Shown piece after piece: positions 8,127-17,245 of a stretch of 64,000 nt of DNA (the first letter of the stretch is position 1; each line of letters opens with the position of its first letter). The notes below the pieces were generated by a model. That model ran no database searches, was not told where the DNA came from, and worked only from the letters and a program-made list of their open reading frames with translations. Source of the stretch: a virus; IMG/VR virus record IMGVR_UViG_3300032797_000632, positions 62,001 through 126,000 of that record. The stretch is one strand, 5' to 3'. Position numbers and translations under genes: made by a program.

Positions 8127-8869
8127 GCCTTGTCGAAAGCCTCGAGTTCCGCATTTATACTGCCGACGCTGTGGTGGAGGCCAAGGGTAATATGGAGTTG
8201 GCCACACAGGTGAAGGGATCGCCTGTGGTGCTACTGGTTAATCCCAAGGAGATCCGGTGGGAGAAGCCGAGGATCGTCGAGAAGACCACCACGCAAAAGC
8301 CGGGCCGTTTCATATACGCCGACTGGGGACTGGATGTGCCTAAGCTCGAGATATCTGGACAGACTGGAAACCTTCTGCTGGACGATACGGACAAAAACCA
8401 GAAGGACCAACTGGTTAGGGCGGTCATGCTACAAATAGGTGCGGTGACGGCCCGTATACCAACGGGGCAAACCGAGGGATCGTCCATGGTGTCGGGAGGA
8501 TTGTCGTCGACACTAGAGAAGATGCCCGTGGGCGAGCTGATAGAATATCTACCCTATTCGCAGATACTGGCACTAAGCCCCAAATACAATAAATTCAAGG
8601 ATTTGGAGTCCCTTTATTCGATGCTGGATGCCAACCAGCAGATTATGGTTTTGATCATCGGCCAGGAATACCACCGGGGGATAATAACCAACTTTGGCTT
8701 CACGCAGTCCGTCGACAGCCCGTGGAACTGGAACTATTCGATAACCTTTGAAATCATAGAGCCCCGAATATGGAAGTCGTCCGGCGTATGGGCGGTGAGT
8801 ATCGAGCGCACGGACAAGGGAGTCGTGGAGACGCACCGGGAGCAGTATGTCATCAAGGAGAAATTGTGA
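8123..8869 (+). CDS. Putative tail/baseplate hub-proximal protein
   Basis: The 248-residue protein overlaps the tape measure stop codon by four bases (ATGA). The sequence is beta-rich, with WEKPRIVEKTTTQKPGRF near residue 50 and NYSITFEIIEPRIWKSS near 210. In PBSX-like and other myoviruses the gene between tape measure and hub encodes a LysM/gp53-like baseplate protein; the position matches but no LysM motif is evident. The role is inferred from gene order. Confidence 0.6.
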   Translation: MSLVESLEFRIYTADAVVEAKGNMELATQVKGSPVVLLVNPKEIRWEKPRIVEKTTTQKPGRFIYADWGLDVPKLEISGQTGNLLLDDTDKNQKDQLVRAVMLQIGAVTARIPTGQTEGSSMVSGGLSSTLEKMPVGELIEYLPYSQILALSPKYNKFKDLESLYSMLDANQQIMVLIIGQEYHRGIITNFGFTQSVDSPWNWNYSITFEIIEPRIWKSSGVWAVSIERTDKGVVETHREQYVIKEKL

Positions 8870-10713
8870 GGCAGGACAAGAACCTGATCGATGTGCTTTC
8901 TCCGTTGGAGATTGGGCCTAACTGGGCGATGAAGTCCTCCTACACGATTCCAGACAACATGGTGTCGACCGACTTCTTTGTATACTTCGACTTCCTCCGG
9001 GGGGTGACCCGCAAATCCGGAAGCGGCGTGGTGGACAAGGACAGCTCTAAAGAGCTGTTTTCCGAATGGATCAAGGGCTTCAAAAAATACCTGCAGGTGT
9101 TTGCCACGAACAAATGTTACAAATTAATGATGGCGGCTGGAGAGGCCGATAGCCTGACGGTGGATCAAATGCAGCATTTGATGAATATGGTCCTCAATGG
9201 GTTCGTTTCAGGGGTAACAGTGACGAGCCAGAGGAGCGGTCCATCGACGGCGTCCATTGATCTATCTCCCCATATGTTCCGGGGTTCCGCAACCATTCCG
9301 AAGACATACAACGATCCGATATTATTCAAGATGCTCGGGAGCAATCCAGATATATTCCTCCAGCTCTTGACCCCCCATACCTATGTCTATATCTACGCCG
9401 GGGGAAGGGTGTTCTCGAAGCGTTATTTCCCCATATTTCATGGGCTGATCAATGAGGTCGAGCTCAAGAATGACAAGGGGATCGAGAGCGTAAGTGTAGA
9501 GTGCGAGGATGTCAGCAAGCTTCTCCGGCTGGCACACGCCAACATCTCGCCGGCGATAGTGGATGTCAAAACACCGAAGGAGATGGCATCAAGAAACCCA
9601 AACTTCTGGGGCGAAGCATTTCGGGAAGAGGAAGCGGATCAAATCGTGGCGAAAATGATATGCGGAAGCAACCCGGTGGCCGTGTCGGACCGCGAATCCA
9701 TTCAGGCTGATCGGGTGCAGATATACTTTAACGATGCCAATGCTCAGGACGGGGTGGCCGGGATCGGGATTCTCGATTATATGCTATTCAAGAACAGTGC
9801 CAACATATACGACGAGCTATGGAGATCCACCATTCTAAAAAACGACTGGAATGCGTTCCCTCTCGAGAAGATGCGGGGAAATAGGTTGTTCGTCCCGTGG
9901 GGGGTGAAATCATCCCCCTACCGCCAGATCAAAAGCCCGAACCTGCCCATGTGGGATTCTGGATTAGAGCTCAAGCTGGATGTTTGCAGGGCGGTCAAGA
10001 CGAAGATGTACGGGGAGTTTTACGCCGATCCGATGGGGAATTTCTGGTTCCACCCCATGCGACTGGGAGCCGATTTTATCACCGCCCCCATAATCGAGAA
10101 TCACATTAAACACCAGGATGTTATATCAAAAGCCGGAGTATATGTGATCGACCAGGACGAGATCATAACCACTTCCCGAAGCTTCAACGACGACGGGATA
10201 TGCACCCATTTGGGATTCAGCGGGGTCTACAAGCTGTTCGGGCAGCAGGATGTGAATTTCGACCTTCAGCTGGGACTGGGAGCCCCGATCTCAATGAGGG
10301 AAAGATACGGGATGAGATACCAGACCCATACGGAGGAGCTGATAAACGACAGGGACCTGCTCAAGATAGCCTCCTTCGCCCACATCCAACTCAAAAACGC
10401 CGACCTGTACAACTGCGGGGTGACCATCCCCCTGCGCCCGGAGCTTCAGATAGCGAGGCCAGTCCTGCTCCTTGACCGGGGGGAGATATTTTACATAAAC
10501 AGCGTGAGCCACAACATCAGGGTCGGGTCGATTCCGACGACCAATCTCGGACTGACATTCGGAAGATCGATCAAGGCACAGGAGTACGATTTCATATCGT
10601 GGTTGATCCAGACCGATCAATTCATTCCGATGGACATACAGGAGTATGTGAAAAAACTGGAGACTATGGCCGGGTGGGAGTTTGTGATGGCGGGCGAGCA
10701 AGGCAAGAAGTAG
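8866..10713 (+). CDS. Baseplate hub protein (gp27/XkdQ-like)
   Basis: The GTG start at 8866 overlaps the previous stop (GTGA) and is preceded by AAGGAG, giving 615 residues. It lies between the tape measure/LysM-position genes and the spike, where hub proteins are found. The segment VFSKRYFPIFHGLINEVEL near residue 180 followed by SVSVECEDVSKLL is typical of tail hub proteins, whose tandem beta-domains form the trimeric ring on which the spike sits. The C-terminal part (FYINSVSHNIRVG, near 545) also fits. An upstream in-frame start exists but would overlap the previous gene by 100 bases. Confidence 0.75.
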   Translation: MRQDKNLIDVLSPLEIGPNWAMKSSYTIPDNMVSTDFFVYFDFLRGVTRKSGSGVVDKDSSKELFSEWIKGFKKYLQVFATNKCYKLMMAAGEADSLTVDQMQHLMNMVLNGFVSGVTVTSQRSGPSTASIDLSPHMFRGSATIPKTYNDPILFKMLGSNPDIFLQLLTPHTYVYIYAGGRVFSKRYFPIFHGLINEVELKNDKGIESVSVECEDVSKLLRLAHANISPAIVDVKTPKEMASRNPNFWGEAFREEEADQIVAKMICGSNPVAVSDRESIQADRVQIYFNDANAQDGVAGIGILDYMLFKNSANIYDELWRSTILKNDWNAFPLEKMRGNRLFVPWGVKSSPYRQIKSPNLPMWDSGLELKLDVCRAVKTKMYGEFYADPMGNFWFHPMRLGADFITAPIIENHIKHQDVISKAGVYVIDQDEIITTSRSFNDDGICTHLGFSGVYKLFGQQDVNFDLQLGLGAPISMRERYGMRYQTHTEELINDRDLLKIASFAHIQLKNADLYNCGVTIPLRPELQIARPVLLLDRGEIFYINSVSHNIRVGSIPTTNLGLTFGRSIKAQEYDFISWLIQTDQFIPMDIQEYVKKLETMAGWEFVMAGEQGKK

Positions 10714-10728
10714 GATCGGGGAAGGCGA

Positions 10729-11730
10729 ATGCCCAAATACGGAAGGGATCAATTTCCAGAGGAGAAGCCGCGGGCCGGCGATGTGATGCCCGAGTTTCCG
10801 CAACCGGAGATCGCCCGGATCATGAAGGTGGATCCGGACAACTACATCATCACGGTGGCGATGCCGATAACGAGGGCGGGGGTTATCCAGAACGCCGTCA
10901 TTCTGAAAAGGAGCCCCGGAGAGTACGAGCTTCCGCGGGAGAACGACTTCGGGCTTTTCATCTACGACAGCAAGAAGAACGCCATATGCATCGGATACCT
11001 GGAGATGGACTATCCGACAAAAGTTGCCTCCCCCAACTATCAAATTCCAAAAGTTAGGCCAGGGCAAAAATACAGCTTTAGCCGGGGCCAGGGGACGGAC
11101 GGTAACCCCGAGAACATGTTCATGGTCTCGCAGTCCGAGGGCGAGTACAAGATAGCCGACACCCTCGGGAACGGGATGCTGATAAACGAGGGGGAGAGCC
11201 GGCACACAAACGACACGGAGATTCTGGACACGGCCGGCGGCGACCTGCGCATGGGCAATGTCAAGAGGCCCGCCGGCATAGGGCAGCCGGAGGTCCCGAT
11301 CCCCGGGCCGACGGGCATTCTCAAGGAGTTTCTGGTCCGGCTCTACGACAAGGTGACCATGCTCAAAAAGGCCGATCTCCGGGCGGGGGACGTGGTGGAC
11401 GACCTGGGCATTCCCGAGCCGGGCCCTCTCGGGGCGCTTCTCCGGCTGGCATTCAGGATTTTCAACGCCCTCGGCATCGAGGTGGCGTCGATCACGGTGG
11501 ACGACACGGGGAACATGTTTCTGGTGTCCAAGACGCAGGCCGTGCTAAAATCAGCAAGGGTGGCATTGGGGTCGGAGATGGCTATCCAACCCTACCTGCT
11601 CAGCCTGGAGTGGATCACTTATTTTATGACGCACACCCACACCTCTACGGCACCCGGAACACCGACGAGCCCCGTGATGGTTCCGCCCAACCCCACCCTG
11701 GTGCTTTCCAAGAAGGTGTTTGGGGAGTGA
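10729..11730 (+). CDS. Baseplate spike protein (gp5/gpV-like)
   Basis: The 333-residue protein has an OB-fold-like N-terminal region (about 15-110, starting with PEIARIMKVDPDNYIITVAM) and ends with the proline-rich segment YFMTHTHTSTAPGTPTSP. A His-Thr-His run followed by a Pro/Gly-rich tail is a common ending of phage spike proteins. The trimeric spike plugs the hub and pierces the outer membrane. It follows the hub gene, as expected. Confidence 0.75.
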   Translation: MPKYGRDQFPEEKPRAGDVMPEFPQPEIARIMKVDPDNYIITVAMPITRAGVIQNAVILKRSPGEYELPRENDFGLFIYDSKKNAICIGYLEMDYPTKVASPNYQIPKVRPGQKYSFSRGQGTDGNPENMFMVSQSEGEYKIADTLGNGMLINEGESRHTNDTEILDTAGGDLRMGNVKRPAGIGQPEVPIPGPTGILKEFLVRLYDKVTMLKKADLRAGDVVDDLGIPEPGPLGALLRLAFRIFNALGIEVASITVDDTGNMFLVSKTQAVLKSARVALGSEMAIQPYLLSLEWITYFMTHTHTSTAPGTPTSPVMVPPNPTLVLSKKVFGE

Positions 11731-11743
11731 TAGGAGGGATCGC

Positions 11744-12016
11744 ATGGCGTTAAGTGCACCGGCATTGAAGGCAGACATATTTGCGGCGATGCAGGCCAAG
11801 GGATGGAAGGTGACCGTGGCAACCCCGGACGGGGCCATGACCGAGACGTCGCTCGAGGACCTCGCCGATGTGATAGCCACGGCGGTGGTGAACCACATAA
11901 CGGCCAACGGGCAGGCCATCGTCCCGCCGACCACCTTCCTCGTGGGATGCACTGGGGGGCCGTCGCCCGTGGTTCCGGTTTTCAACCCGTCCCTGGTCCC
12001 GCTGGCGATAACATGA
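11744..12016 (+). CDS. Small baseplate-region protein
   Basis: The ATG at 11744 (AGGAGG at 11732-11737) gives 90 residues. The N-terminus, MALSAPALKADIFAAMQAKG, resembles short proteins commonly found between spike and baseplate J genes, and the C-terminus is hydrophobic and Pro/Gly-rich. The function is unknown; a baseplate accessory role is inferred from position. Confidence 0.55.
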   Translation: MALSAPALKADIFAAMQAKGWKVTVATPDGAMTETSLEDLADVIATAVVNHITANGQAIVPPTTFLVGCTGGPSPVVPVFNPSLVPLAIT

Positions 12017-12044
12017 GGGGATATCCCTTCGAAGGGAGCCGAAC

Positions 12045-12332
12045 ATGCCGATAAACTGCGAGCAATACCTGGCCGCCCTGCCCAACAGGCAATGCATGGA
12101 GGAGTTCCTTAAGGTGATCCCGAAGCAGGTTCAGCAGGCGATTTCGGCGAGCATCGACATAATAAAAACGGCGTCCACGGCGCAGAAAATTCTCGACACC
12201 TACCTCTATTCGCAGTACCTCGTCGCCCTTGCTGCCTTGCAGTACCAAATCAATGTGCTTAAGGCCCAGTACGCCCCCTTCTTTGAAACGCTTGATCTGC
12301 TGCAGACATATGTCAAACGATATCGAAACTGA
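12045..12332 (+). CDS. Baseplate-region protein ending at an in-frame TGA
   Basis: The 95-residue helical protein begins MPINCEQYLAALPNRQCMEE and starts 7 bases after AAGGGAG. It stops at TGA (12330-12332), but the same frame continues without another stop for 65 codons with equally protein-like sequence. The stop is followed by C (TGA C), a context that favours readthrough in known cases. It may be a shortened form of a 161-residue protein, or a gene recently split by a nonsense change. Confidence 0.6.
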   Translation: MPINCEQYLAALPNRQCMEEFLKVIPKQVQQAISASIDIIKTASTAQKILDTYLYSQYLVALAALQYQINVLKAQYAPFFETLDLLQTYVKRYRN

Positions 12333-12530
12333 CCCGGGGCAAATTACCTCTACGGTCAGGTGGAGGCACTGGTGAGGGACAAGGTGGAGGAGATCGAAAG
12401 GAGGAGCTACGACTATTACCGGCTCAAGAGCTTTATCAAGAGGCGATTTACGGATAGCGAGCTCGACAAAATCCTCGAGATGCTGGAGGGCGTCGAGGAC
12501 TGTCTGAACGGGGCGATTTACAACCTGTAG
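12333..12530 (+). CDS. In-frame continuation after TGA (readthrough extension or separate small gene)
   Basis: Directly after the TGA the frame reads NYLYGQVEALVRDKVEEIE and ends with DCLNGAIYNL and TAG. Codon use matches the neighbouring genes. An alternative start is the GTG at 12372 with GGAGG five bases before it, which would give a 52-residue protein by re-initiation. Readthrough, re-initiation and a recent nonsense mutation all fit what is seen. Confidence 0.5.
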   Translation, partial: PGANYLYGQVEALVRDKVEEIERRSYDYYRLKSFIKRRFTDSELDKILEMLEGVEDCLNGAIYNL

Positions 12531-12541
12531 CCGAGGGCGGA

Positions 12542-13225
12542 ATGAACATATGCGAAGACCTCAGGGTCGCATACGACAAGACGATAAATAAGTACGACCT
12601 CGATCTGGACCAGATAGGGAGGGCCCAGACCTACCAGGATTACAGGAAGCTGATCGCCCAGATATACCTGCTTTTTGTGAACAAGAACATTCGGTCGGCG
12701 TTTTTAAACCGGAAGGACAAGGCCACCATAATATCCCTGGCCGAAAGGCAGATGTCAAACTTCAAGGACTCGCAGATCGCACTCGAGAACGAGAACATCG
12801 ACGGGTTGGCGGGGTACAACCTGTTCATATATGAGAATGGCGTGTACCGGAAGATAAGCGATGTGCCGGTGGAAGAGTATTATGAGCATGTCGCCCCGAA
12901 CGGGGTTTATCAGCAAATGGGGGTGGGGAGGGTGCTGGCCGGGGCGGTGAGCGCCGAGAATGTGGACTACACATTCCAAATTCGGGCGAGCCAATTGACG
13001 GCCAACCAGCTGTGGACCATATTCCCCGACTTCTGCGCTGTGCCCGCTGACCGGAAAATAAAGTTTTATTTCTTTTCGAACAGGATATTCTACGGCGGGT
13101 CTCTGCTCGAGAGCATCGAGGAAATCCAGTACCTGCCGGTCACCGACCCGCGGAAGGTGTCGCTGAAAATAAAGGCCAAGTCATACGACGGCGGGACCGT
13201 CACATTGGGAATCCAGGGGGGATAG
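12542..13225 (+). CDS. Baseplate-region protein, unknown
   Basis: The 227-residue protein lies directly before the baseplate J gene. The N-terminal half is helical and the C-terminal half beta-rich (KIKFYFFSNRIFYGGSLLES near 185). In other myoviruses this position holds gp25-like or wedge-associated proteins; no gp25 signature is visible. A baseplate role is inferred. Confidence 0.55.
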   Translation: MNICEDLRVAYDKTINKYDLDLDQIGRAQTYQDYRKLIAQIYLLFVNKNIRSAFLNRKDKATIISLAERQMSNFKDSQIALENENIDGLAGYNLFIYENGVYRKISDVPVEEYYEHVAPNGVYQQMGVGRVLAGAVSAENVDYTFQIRASQLTANQLWTIFPDFCAVPADRKIKFYFFSNRIFYGGSLLESIEEIQYLPVTDPRKVSLKIKAKSYDGGTVTLGIQGG

Positions 13226-13226
13226 A

Positions 13227-14654
13227 ATGCCGACCATAAAGACAAGCCAGCAGATATTGAGCGAGCAGAAGCAGTTCGTCAGGGCTAGGAATCCGGTGAT
13301 CGATGTGAGCGACGGGTCCGTCGCATCGCAGTTTGCCCTCGTCCCCAACTCGGTGGGCGGGGAGATAATAGGGCAGGAGCTACTGAAGGCCGTCAACCTG
13401 CAGATACTCGCCAACCTCTCCGGAGCTGATCTCGACAACGAGGGGACAAATTACGGCATCTACCGCATGCCCGGATCGAAGGCCACGGGCAATGTCATAT
13501 TCATAAGCAGGGTAGAGCCCACGGACAACATCGTGATCCCGGCCAACACGAGGGTGTCGACGGCGGGGACGACGCTTGCCCCCGGGGTGGTGTTCCTCAC
13601 CTCGAGGACAGTTGTCATGCTATATTCGCAGCGGGCATCCTACTACAACCCCGAGACGGGATGGTGGGAGATCGAGGTGGATGTGATCGCAGAAAGCTAC
13701 GGATCCTCCGGTAATGTGGGGGTTGAGCGGATCACGATTATGCTGACGCCCATAACGGGGGTAGATGCCGTGACCAACCGTGAGGCGACCACCGGCGGGG
13801 AGGATGCCGAGTCGGACGCCCGCCTGCGGAGTCGCATCCGGTCCAAGATGCTCGGCAGGGAAATCGGAGTCAAAAACGGCATCGAGGCTTTTATTCTGAG
13901 CAATATAAATTTCCCCGATGTAAAGGCGATTCTCCCCAGCTCGACGGATTCTGAGAGGGTGGACGGGACCGATGTGTTCGTGATAGACGAGTCGTCCCGG
14001 GAGGTGAGCGAGGAATTCGAGTTTTTTCCATCGCAGAGGGATTATCAGCTGGCCTACACCCCCGTGATCGATATATCCACGGTCCAGGGGTCCTCGGCCG
14101 GGATCCTGGATCCTCTCACGGATTACGAGCTACATTCAGACATCACATCGACCAAGCGTTTCTCCCCGCTGGCTTACGAGTTCGTGCGACTCACGGCCAC
14201 AGGGCTGGCCAAAATGACGAGCGGGGAGACCATGACCGTGGTCTACGCTTACCCGTCATCCTTGCACGACGCCTGGGACCTTATCCGCAACCCGGAGAAC
14301 CTGATCATTTTTGCCGACCCGTATATCAAGAAGGCCATCAAGTGGACGGTGGACATCAAGGCGACGGTCACATTCTTCTCCAATGTCGACACCATCACGG
14401 AGAAGCAAAATATAGAGAACGCCCTGAACGAGTTCCTCGGCCAGTACCGGCTCGGGGATCCGATCCAGAGAAGCGACCTCGAGATCGCCATCCAGACGGG
14501 ATACGGGGATTACCCGATATCGTCCGTGGACCAGGTGACGATATCCGAGATCAAGGCGACCTCCTCGCTGGGCGAGGTCAGGTATGCGGTGGGCGATACG
14601 ATAAACCTAGACGGCAAGGGATACGCCCGGTTAGGTTCCATAACATTTTTGTGA
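13227..14654 (+). CDS. Baseplate J/gp6-like wedge protein
   Basis: The 475-residue protein has the typical baseplate J layout: an N-terminal segment with SGADLDNEGTNYGIYRMPGSKATGNVIF (given in part here; residues about 70-95), a central TTGGEDAESDARLRSRI motif near 190, and a C-terminal VDIKATVTF / LGDPIQRSDLEIAIQ region. Such proteins form the wedges that ring the hub and trigger sheath contraction. It starts one base after the previous stop. Confidence 0.85.
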   Translation: MPTIKTSQQILSEQKQFVRARNPVIDVSDGSVASQFALVPNSVGGEIIGQELLKAVNLQILANLSGADLDNEGTNYGIYRMPGSKATGNVIFISRVEPTDNIVIPANTRVSTAGTTLAPGVVFLTSRTVVMLYSQRASYYNPETGWWEIEVDVIAESYGSSGNVGVERITIMLTPITGVDAVTNREATTGGEDAESDARLRSRIRSKMLGREIGVKNGIEAFILSNINFPDVKAILPSSTDSERVDGTDVFVIDESSREVSEEFEFFPSQRDYQLAYTPVIDISTVQGSSAGILDPLTDYELHSDITSTKRFSPLAYEFVRLTATGLAKMTSGETMTVVYAYPSSLHDAWDLIRNPENLIIFADPYIKKAIKWTVDIKATVTFFSNVDTITEKQNIENALNEFLGQYRLGDPIQRSDLEIAIQTGYGDYPISSVDQVTISEIKATSSLGEVRYAVGDTINLDGKGYARLGSITFL

Positions 14655-14655
14655 T

Positions 14656-15762
14656 ATGGCAGATATTTACCTTGACCAGTTCAATGGCCGGGACTCCTGG
14701 CCGGGGACGCAGAGCCAGCCGATAAAGACCATCCAGAGGCTCCTGCAGATCACCGGCCCAGGGGACAGAATATACTTCGTCGGCACGCAGATAGGCCAGC
14801 CGGACTATATAAACGAGATAGCCGATTATGTGTACTGGAACCTCGAGCCGGGGGGCAATGCGGAGTCCCTGTTCCGGGCCATCCAGTACATCGTGCTGGC
14901 ACAGGCGGAGATGGCCACCCTCGAGACGCAGAAAAACTATTATTTGACGATGGCCGAGAACCTCCAGAGGTTCTCCTCGCTTTTCCCGATCTACGCCCGG
15001 AACCTGACATTCGATGAATTTAGGAAAAGGCTACTCGCCCTGTGGTTTGCCTACCTCGAGCCGTCCACCATCCAGGGGCTCAACCGGATCGCCGGGGCCT
15101 ACTCGGGAAACCCGCTGTTTGCTTATCGATTCATGGAGGACCCGTGGGTGTGGATTTTAAACAGGTCCTACATCGACCAGACGCCGCCTGAAAACTACAT
15201 CCCGGGCACGGCGGAGATAATGTACGGGGCGATATTCGAGGTGTTCGGATGGCATCGGGTGAGTGCGGAGGAGGACGCCGAGTTCGAGAAGATATTCACG
15301 GAGGACGCCTCTTTGTCCCCGTTCGGGATCATCAGGCATCAGGAGGACGAGCCGTCCGGCTACATACTGATCAGGGACGGGTTCAACGACTTCGACCTGA
15401 TGACGCTCGACAACATGCACCTGAATGGGCGGGAGGTCCATGTGACCGATCCATCCTTGCCGGCCTCGCTCGAGACCTATCCCGTGTCCGTGACGGATAA
15501 AATTCCCTACGGGTACACGACCTCGCTCTGGTTTTCGCTGTTCGAGAGGATCGACTCCTACACGATAAACAGGAGGATATCCTACTCTTGGGGGTCGTCC
15601 CCCGCCCCGGGGGATTTCGGTCCTTGGCAGGAGCTGAAATATGTGTGGCCAATGGTCATCCCCGTCGAGGGAGAATGGCTCAGGATAAGGATCGATGTCG
15701 ACAACCTGTCGGAGGCCGAAACCTATGTTTTTGTCTCGGCGATGATGAGGGGCGCCCTTTGA
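14656..15762 (+). CDS. Baseplate wedge or tail-fibre-attachment protein
   Basis: The 368-residue protein begins two bases after the baseplate J gene, where gpI/gp7-like wedge proteins usually lie. The opening MADIYLDQFNGRDSWPGTQS looks like the strand-turn start of a beta-helix (compare DGTDSNPGT-type starts), and helices follow. The C-terminal third is beta-rich and aromatic. It probably links baseplate and fibres. The stop overlaps the TTG start of the next gene. Confidence 0.55.
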   Translation: MADIYLDQFNGRDSWPGTQSQPIKTIQRLLQITGPGDRIYFVGTQIGQPDYINEIADYVYWNLEPGGNAESLFRAIQYIVLAQAEMATLETQKNYYLTMAENLQRFSSLFPIYARNLTFDEFRKRLLALWFAYLEPSTIQGLNRIAGAYSGNPLFAYRFMEDPWVWILNRSYIDQTPPENYIPGTAEIMYGAIFEVFGWHRVSAEEDAEFEKIFTEDASLSPFGIIRHQEDEPSGYILIRDGFNDFDLMTLDNMHLNGREVHVTDPSLPASLETYPVSVTDKIPYGYTTSLWFSLFERIDSYTINRRISYSWGSSPAPGDFGPWQELKYVWPMVIPVEGEWLRIRIDVDNLSEAETYVFVSAMMRGAL

Positions 15763-16478
15763 AGTCCATCGGAATCATATACATAACATGGAACAGGCTG
15801 GATTATGTCAGGCAGTCGCTCCCAGCATTGCTCAAGAGGACGGGCATGGATTTCTCGCTTTTTATCGTGGACAACTCTTCCACCGACGGGACATTGGACT
15901 ATGTGAGCCGGAGCCTTAGGGACAAGCGGATCAAGGCGGTGATCAGGAACGGAAGCAATATGAGACAGAGGATCCCCACCAACTGGCTGTGGGAGAATTG
16001 CGGGGCGGACCTCCTGGGGAAATTCGACGATGATATCATGGTGCCCGATGGATGGCTGGAGGGGATCGCCGGAGTTTTCGATGGGGCGAGTAAGAGGCTC
16101 GGGGCCGTGGGCGGATGCCATTTTCATTCGGACGACATCATGGCTTCCGACTACAACCACAATATCGTCCATATCGGGGGGGGCGTGAGGGTTGTCCGCC
16201 AGCCGTACATCGGTGGGTGTTGCTACCTGATTCCCCGGGAGGTCATCAAGGAAAACGGGCTGATCAACACCAACTGGACAAACTACCAGAACGCCCTGCA
16301 CCGAAAGGGGTACATAAACGGATATGTTTACCCTTTCATCAAGATCATGAACATGGACGATCCGAGGACGGGCCTGAAAAACCCGGAATACAAATCAAGC
16401 ACGCATCCGACGAGGCCGTTTAGCTACTGGATAAGGGACTCGAGAAGGTTACTGGAGGGCAGATGGATGTCTCCATAA
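15759..16478 (+). CDS. Family 2 glycosyltransferase (1)
   Basis: A TTG start overlapping the previous stop (TTGA) gives 239 residues. The opening SIGIIYITWNRLDYVRQSLP and the VDNSSTDGT motif near residue 40 are classic GT-A fold, family 2. An Asp-rich metal/nucleotide-sugar site (GKFDDDIMVPDGW) lies near 85. It would transfer a sugar from a nucleotide-sugar donor. It is the first of three GT2 genes coupled to the baseplate operon, so virion proteins or host surface glycans are likely acceptors (inference). Confidence 0.85.
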   Translation: MKSIGIIYITWNRLDYVRQSLPALLKRTGMDFSLFIVDNSSTDGTLDYVSRSLRDKRIKAVIRNGSNMRQRIPTNWLWENCGADLLGKFDDDIMVPDGWLEGIAGVFDGASKRLGAVGGCHFHSDDIMASDYNHNIVHIGGGVRVVRQPYIGGCCYLIPREVIKENGLINTNWTNYQNALHRKGYINGYVYPFIKIMNMDDPRTGLKNPEYKSSTHPTRPFSYWIRDSRRLLEGRWMSP

Positions 16479-17245
16479 TCGTGGCCACCTGGCAGAATTC
16501 GGGAATAACCAAGAGATGCTACGAGTCGCTGTTTCGGGAGATAAGCCCGGGCATGGAGCTGGTGTGGGTGGACAACGGGTCGGACGAGAGGCATTTCAGG
16601 GATGTGTACGATTTCATCGGGGGCCTGGGAAAAATGGGGCAGACGGTGGTGATAAGAAACCGCCAGAACCTTGGATTCGTCCGGGCCAACAACCAGGGGA
16701 TCAAGGCGTCCGGCGGCGGGGTCGTCGTCCTGCTGAACAACGACACCGAGCTTTACGAGGGGTCCCTGTCCCGGCTGCTGGCCCACCTTGGGCGATTCGA
16801 CATGGTCTGCCCGGTATCCAACAACTCGGCCAGCACGAGACCAGTGGTGCTCAAGAGGTCAATCCCCGACTTCCCGCAGATAGAGGCGCAAGAGTACAGG
16901 AAATACTACCGGCTTATCCAGAGCAAATACGCCGGGAAGGGGATGCGGATGAACTTCGTCCCGTTCTTCTGCGTGGCCATAAAGAGGGGGGTTTTCGGAA
17001 AGGTGGGGATGTTGGACGAGAGGTTTCTCTATGGGTACGCCGAGGACCGGGACTACTGCATGCGGGCCGAGGATGCTGGCGTGAAGATAGGGGCGGCCCT
17101 GGACACCTTCGTCTTCCATGAGATGGCCAAGACCTTCGCCATCTTGCGGGTCAACATGAGGGACTACTGGACGCAGGTGCAGACCCTGCTCGAGCAGAAG
17201 TACCCGGAGCGGAAGGTCTACAGAAACCCGCGGAGGAAGCAATGA
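16463..17245 (+). CDS. Family 2 glycosyltransferase (2)
   Basis: The 260-residue protein overlaps the previous gene by 16 bases. It begins MDVSIIVATWQNSGITKRCY and has VDNGSDE near 33, NLGFVRANNQGI near 72 and LLNNDTELYEGSL near 92, a pattern shared with rhamnosyltransferase-like GT2 enzymes. YAEDRDYCMRAEDAG near 193 is the usual acceptor-side acidic motif. It is coupled on both sides to other glycosyltransferase genes. Confidence 0.87.
   Translation: MDVSIIVATWQNSGITKRCYESLFREISPGMELVWVDNGSDERHFRDVYDFIGGLGKMGQTVVIRNRQNLGFVRANNQGIKASGGGVVVLLNNDTELYEGSLSRLLAHLGRFDMVCPVSNNSASTRPVVLKRSIPDFPQIEAQEYRKYYRLIQSKYAGKGMRMNFVPFFCVAIKRGVFGKVGMLDERFLYGYAEDRDYCMRAEDAGVKIGAALDTFVFHEMAKTFAILRVNMRDYWTQVQTLLEQKYPERKVYRNPRRKQ

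Noticed and set aside
12330-12332. Genome-wide TGA recoding
   Set aside because: TGA ends many genes cleanly here with the next gene starting at once, for example at 11730, 15762, 17245 and 35167, so it is a normal stop codon.
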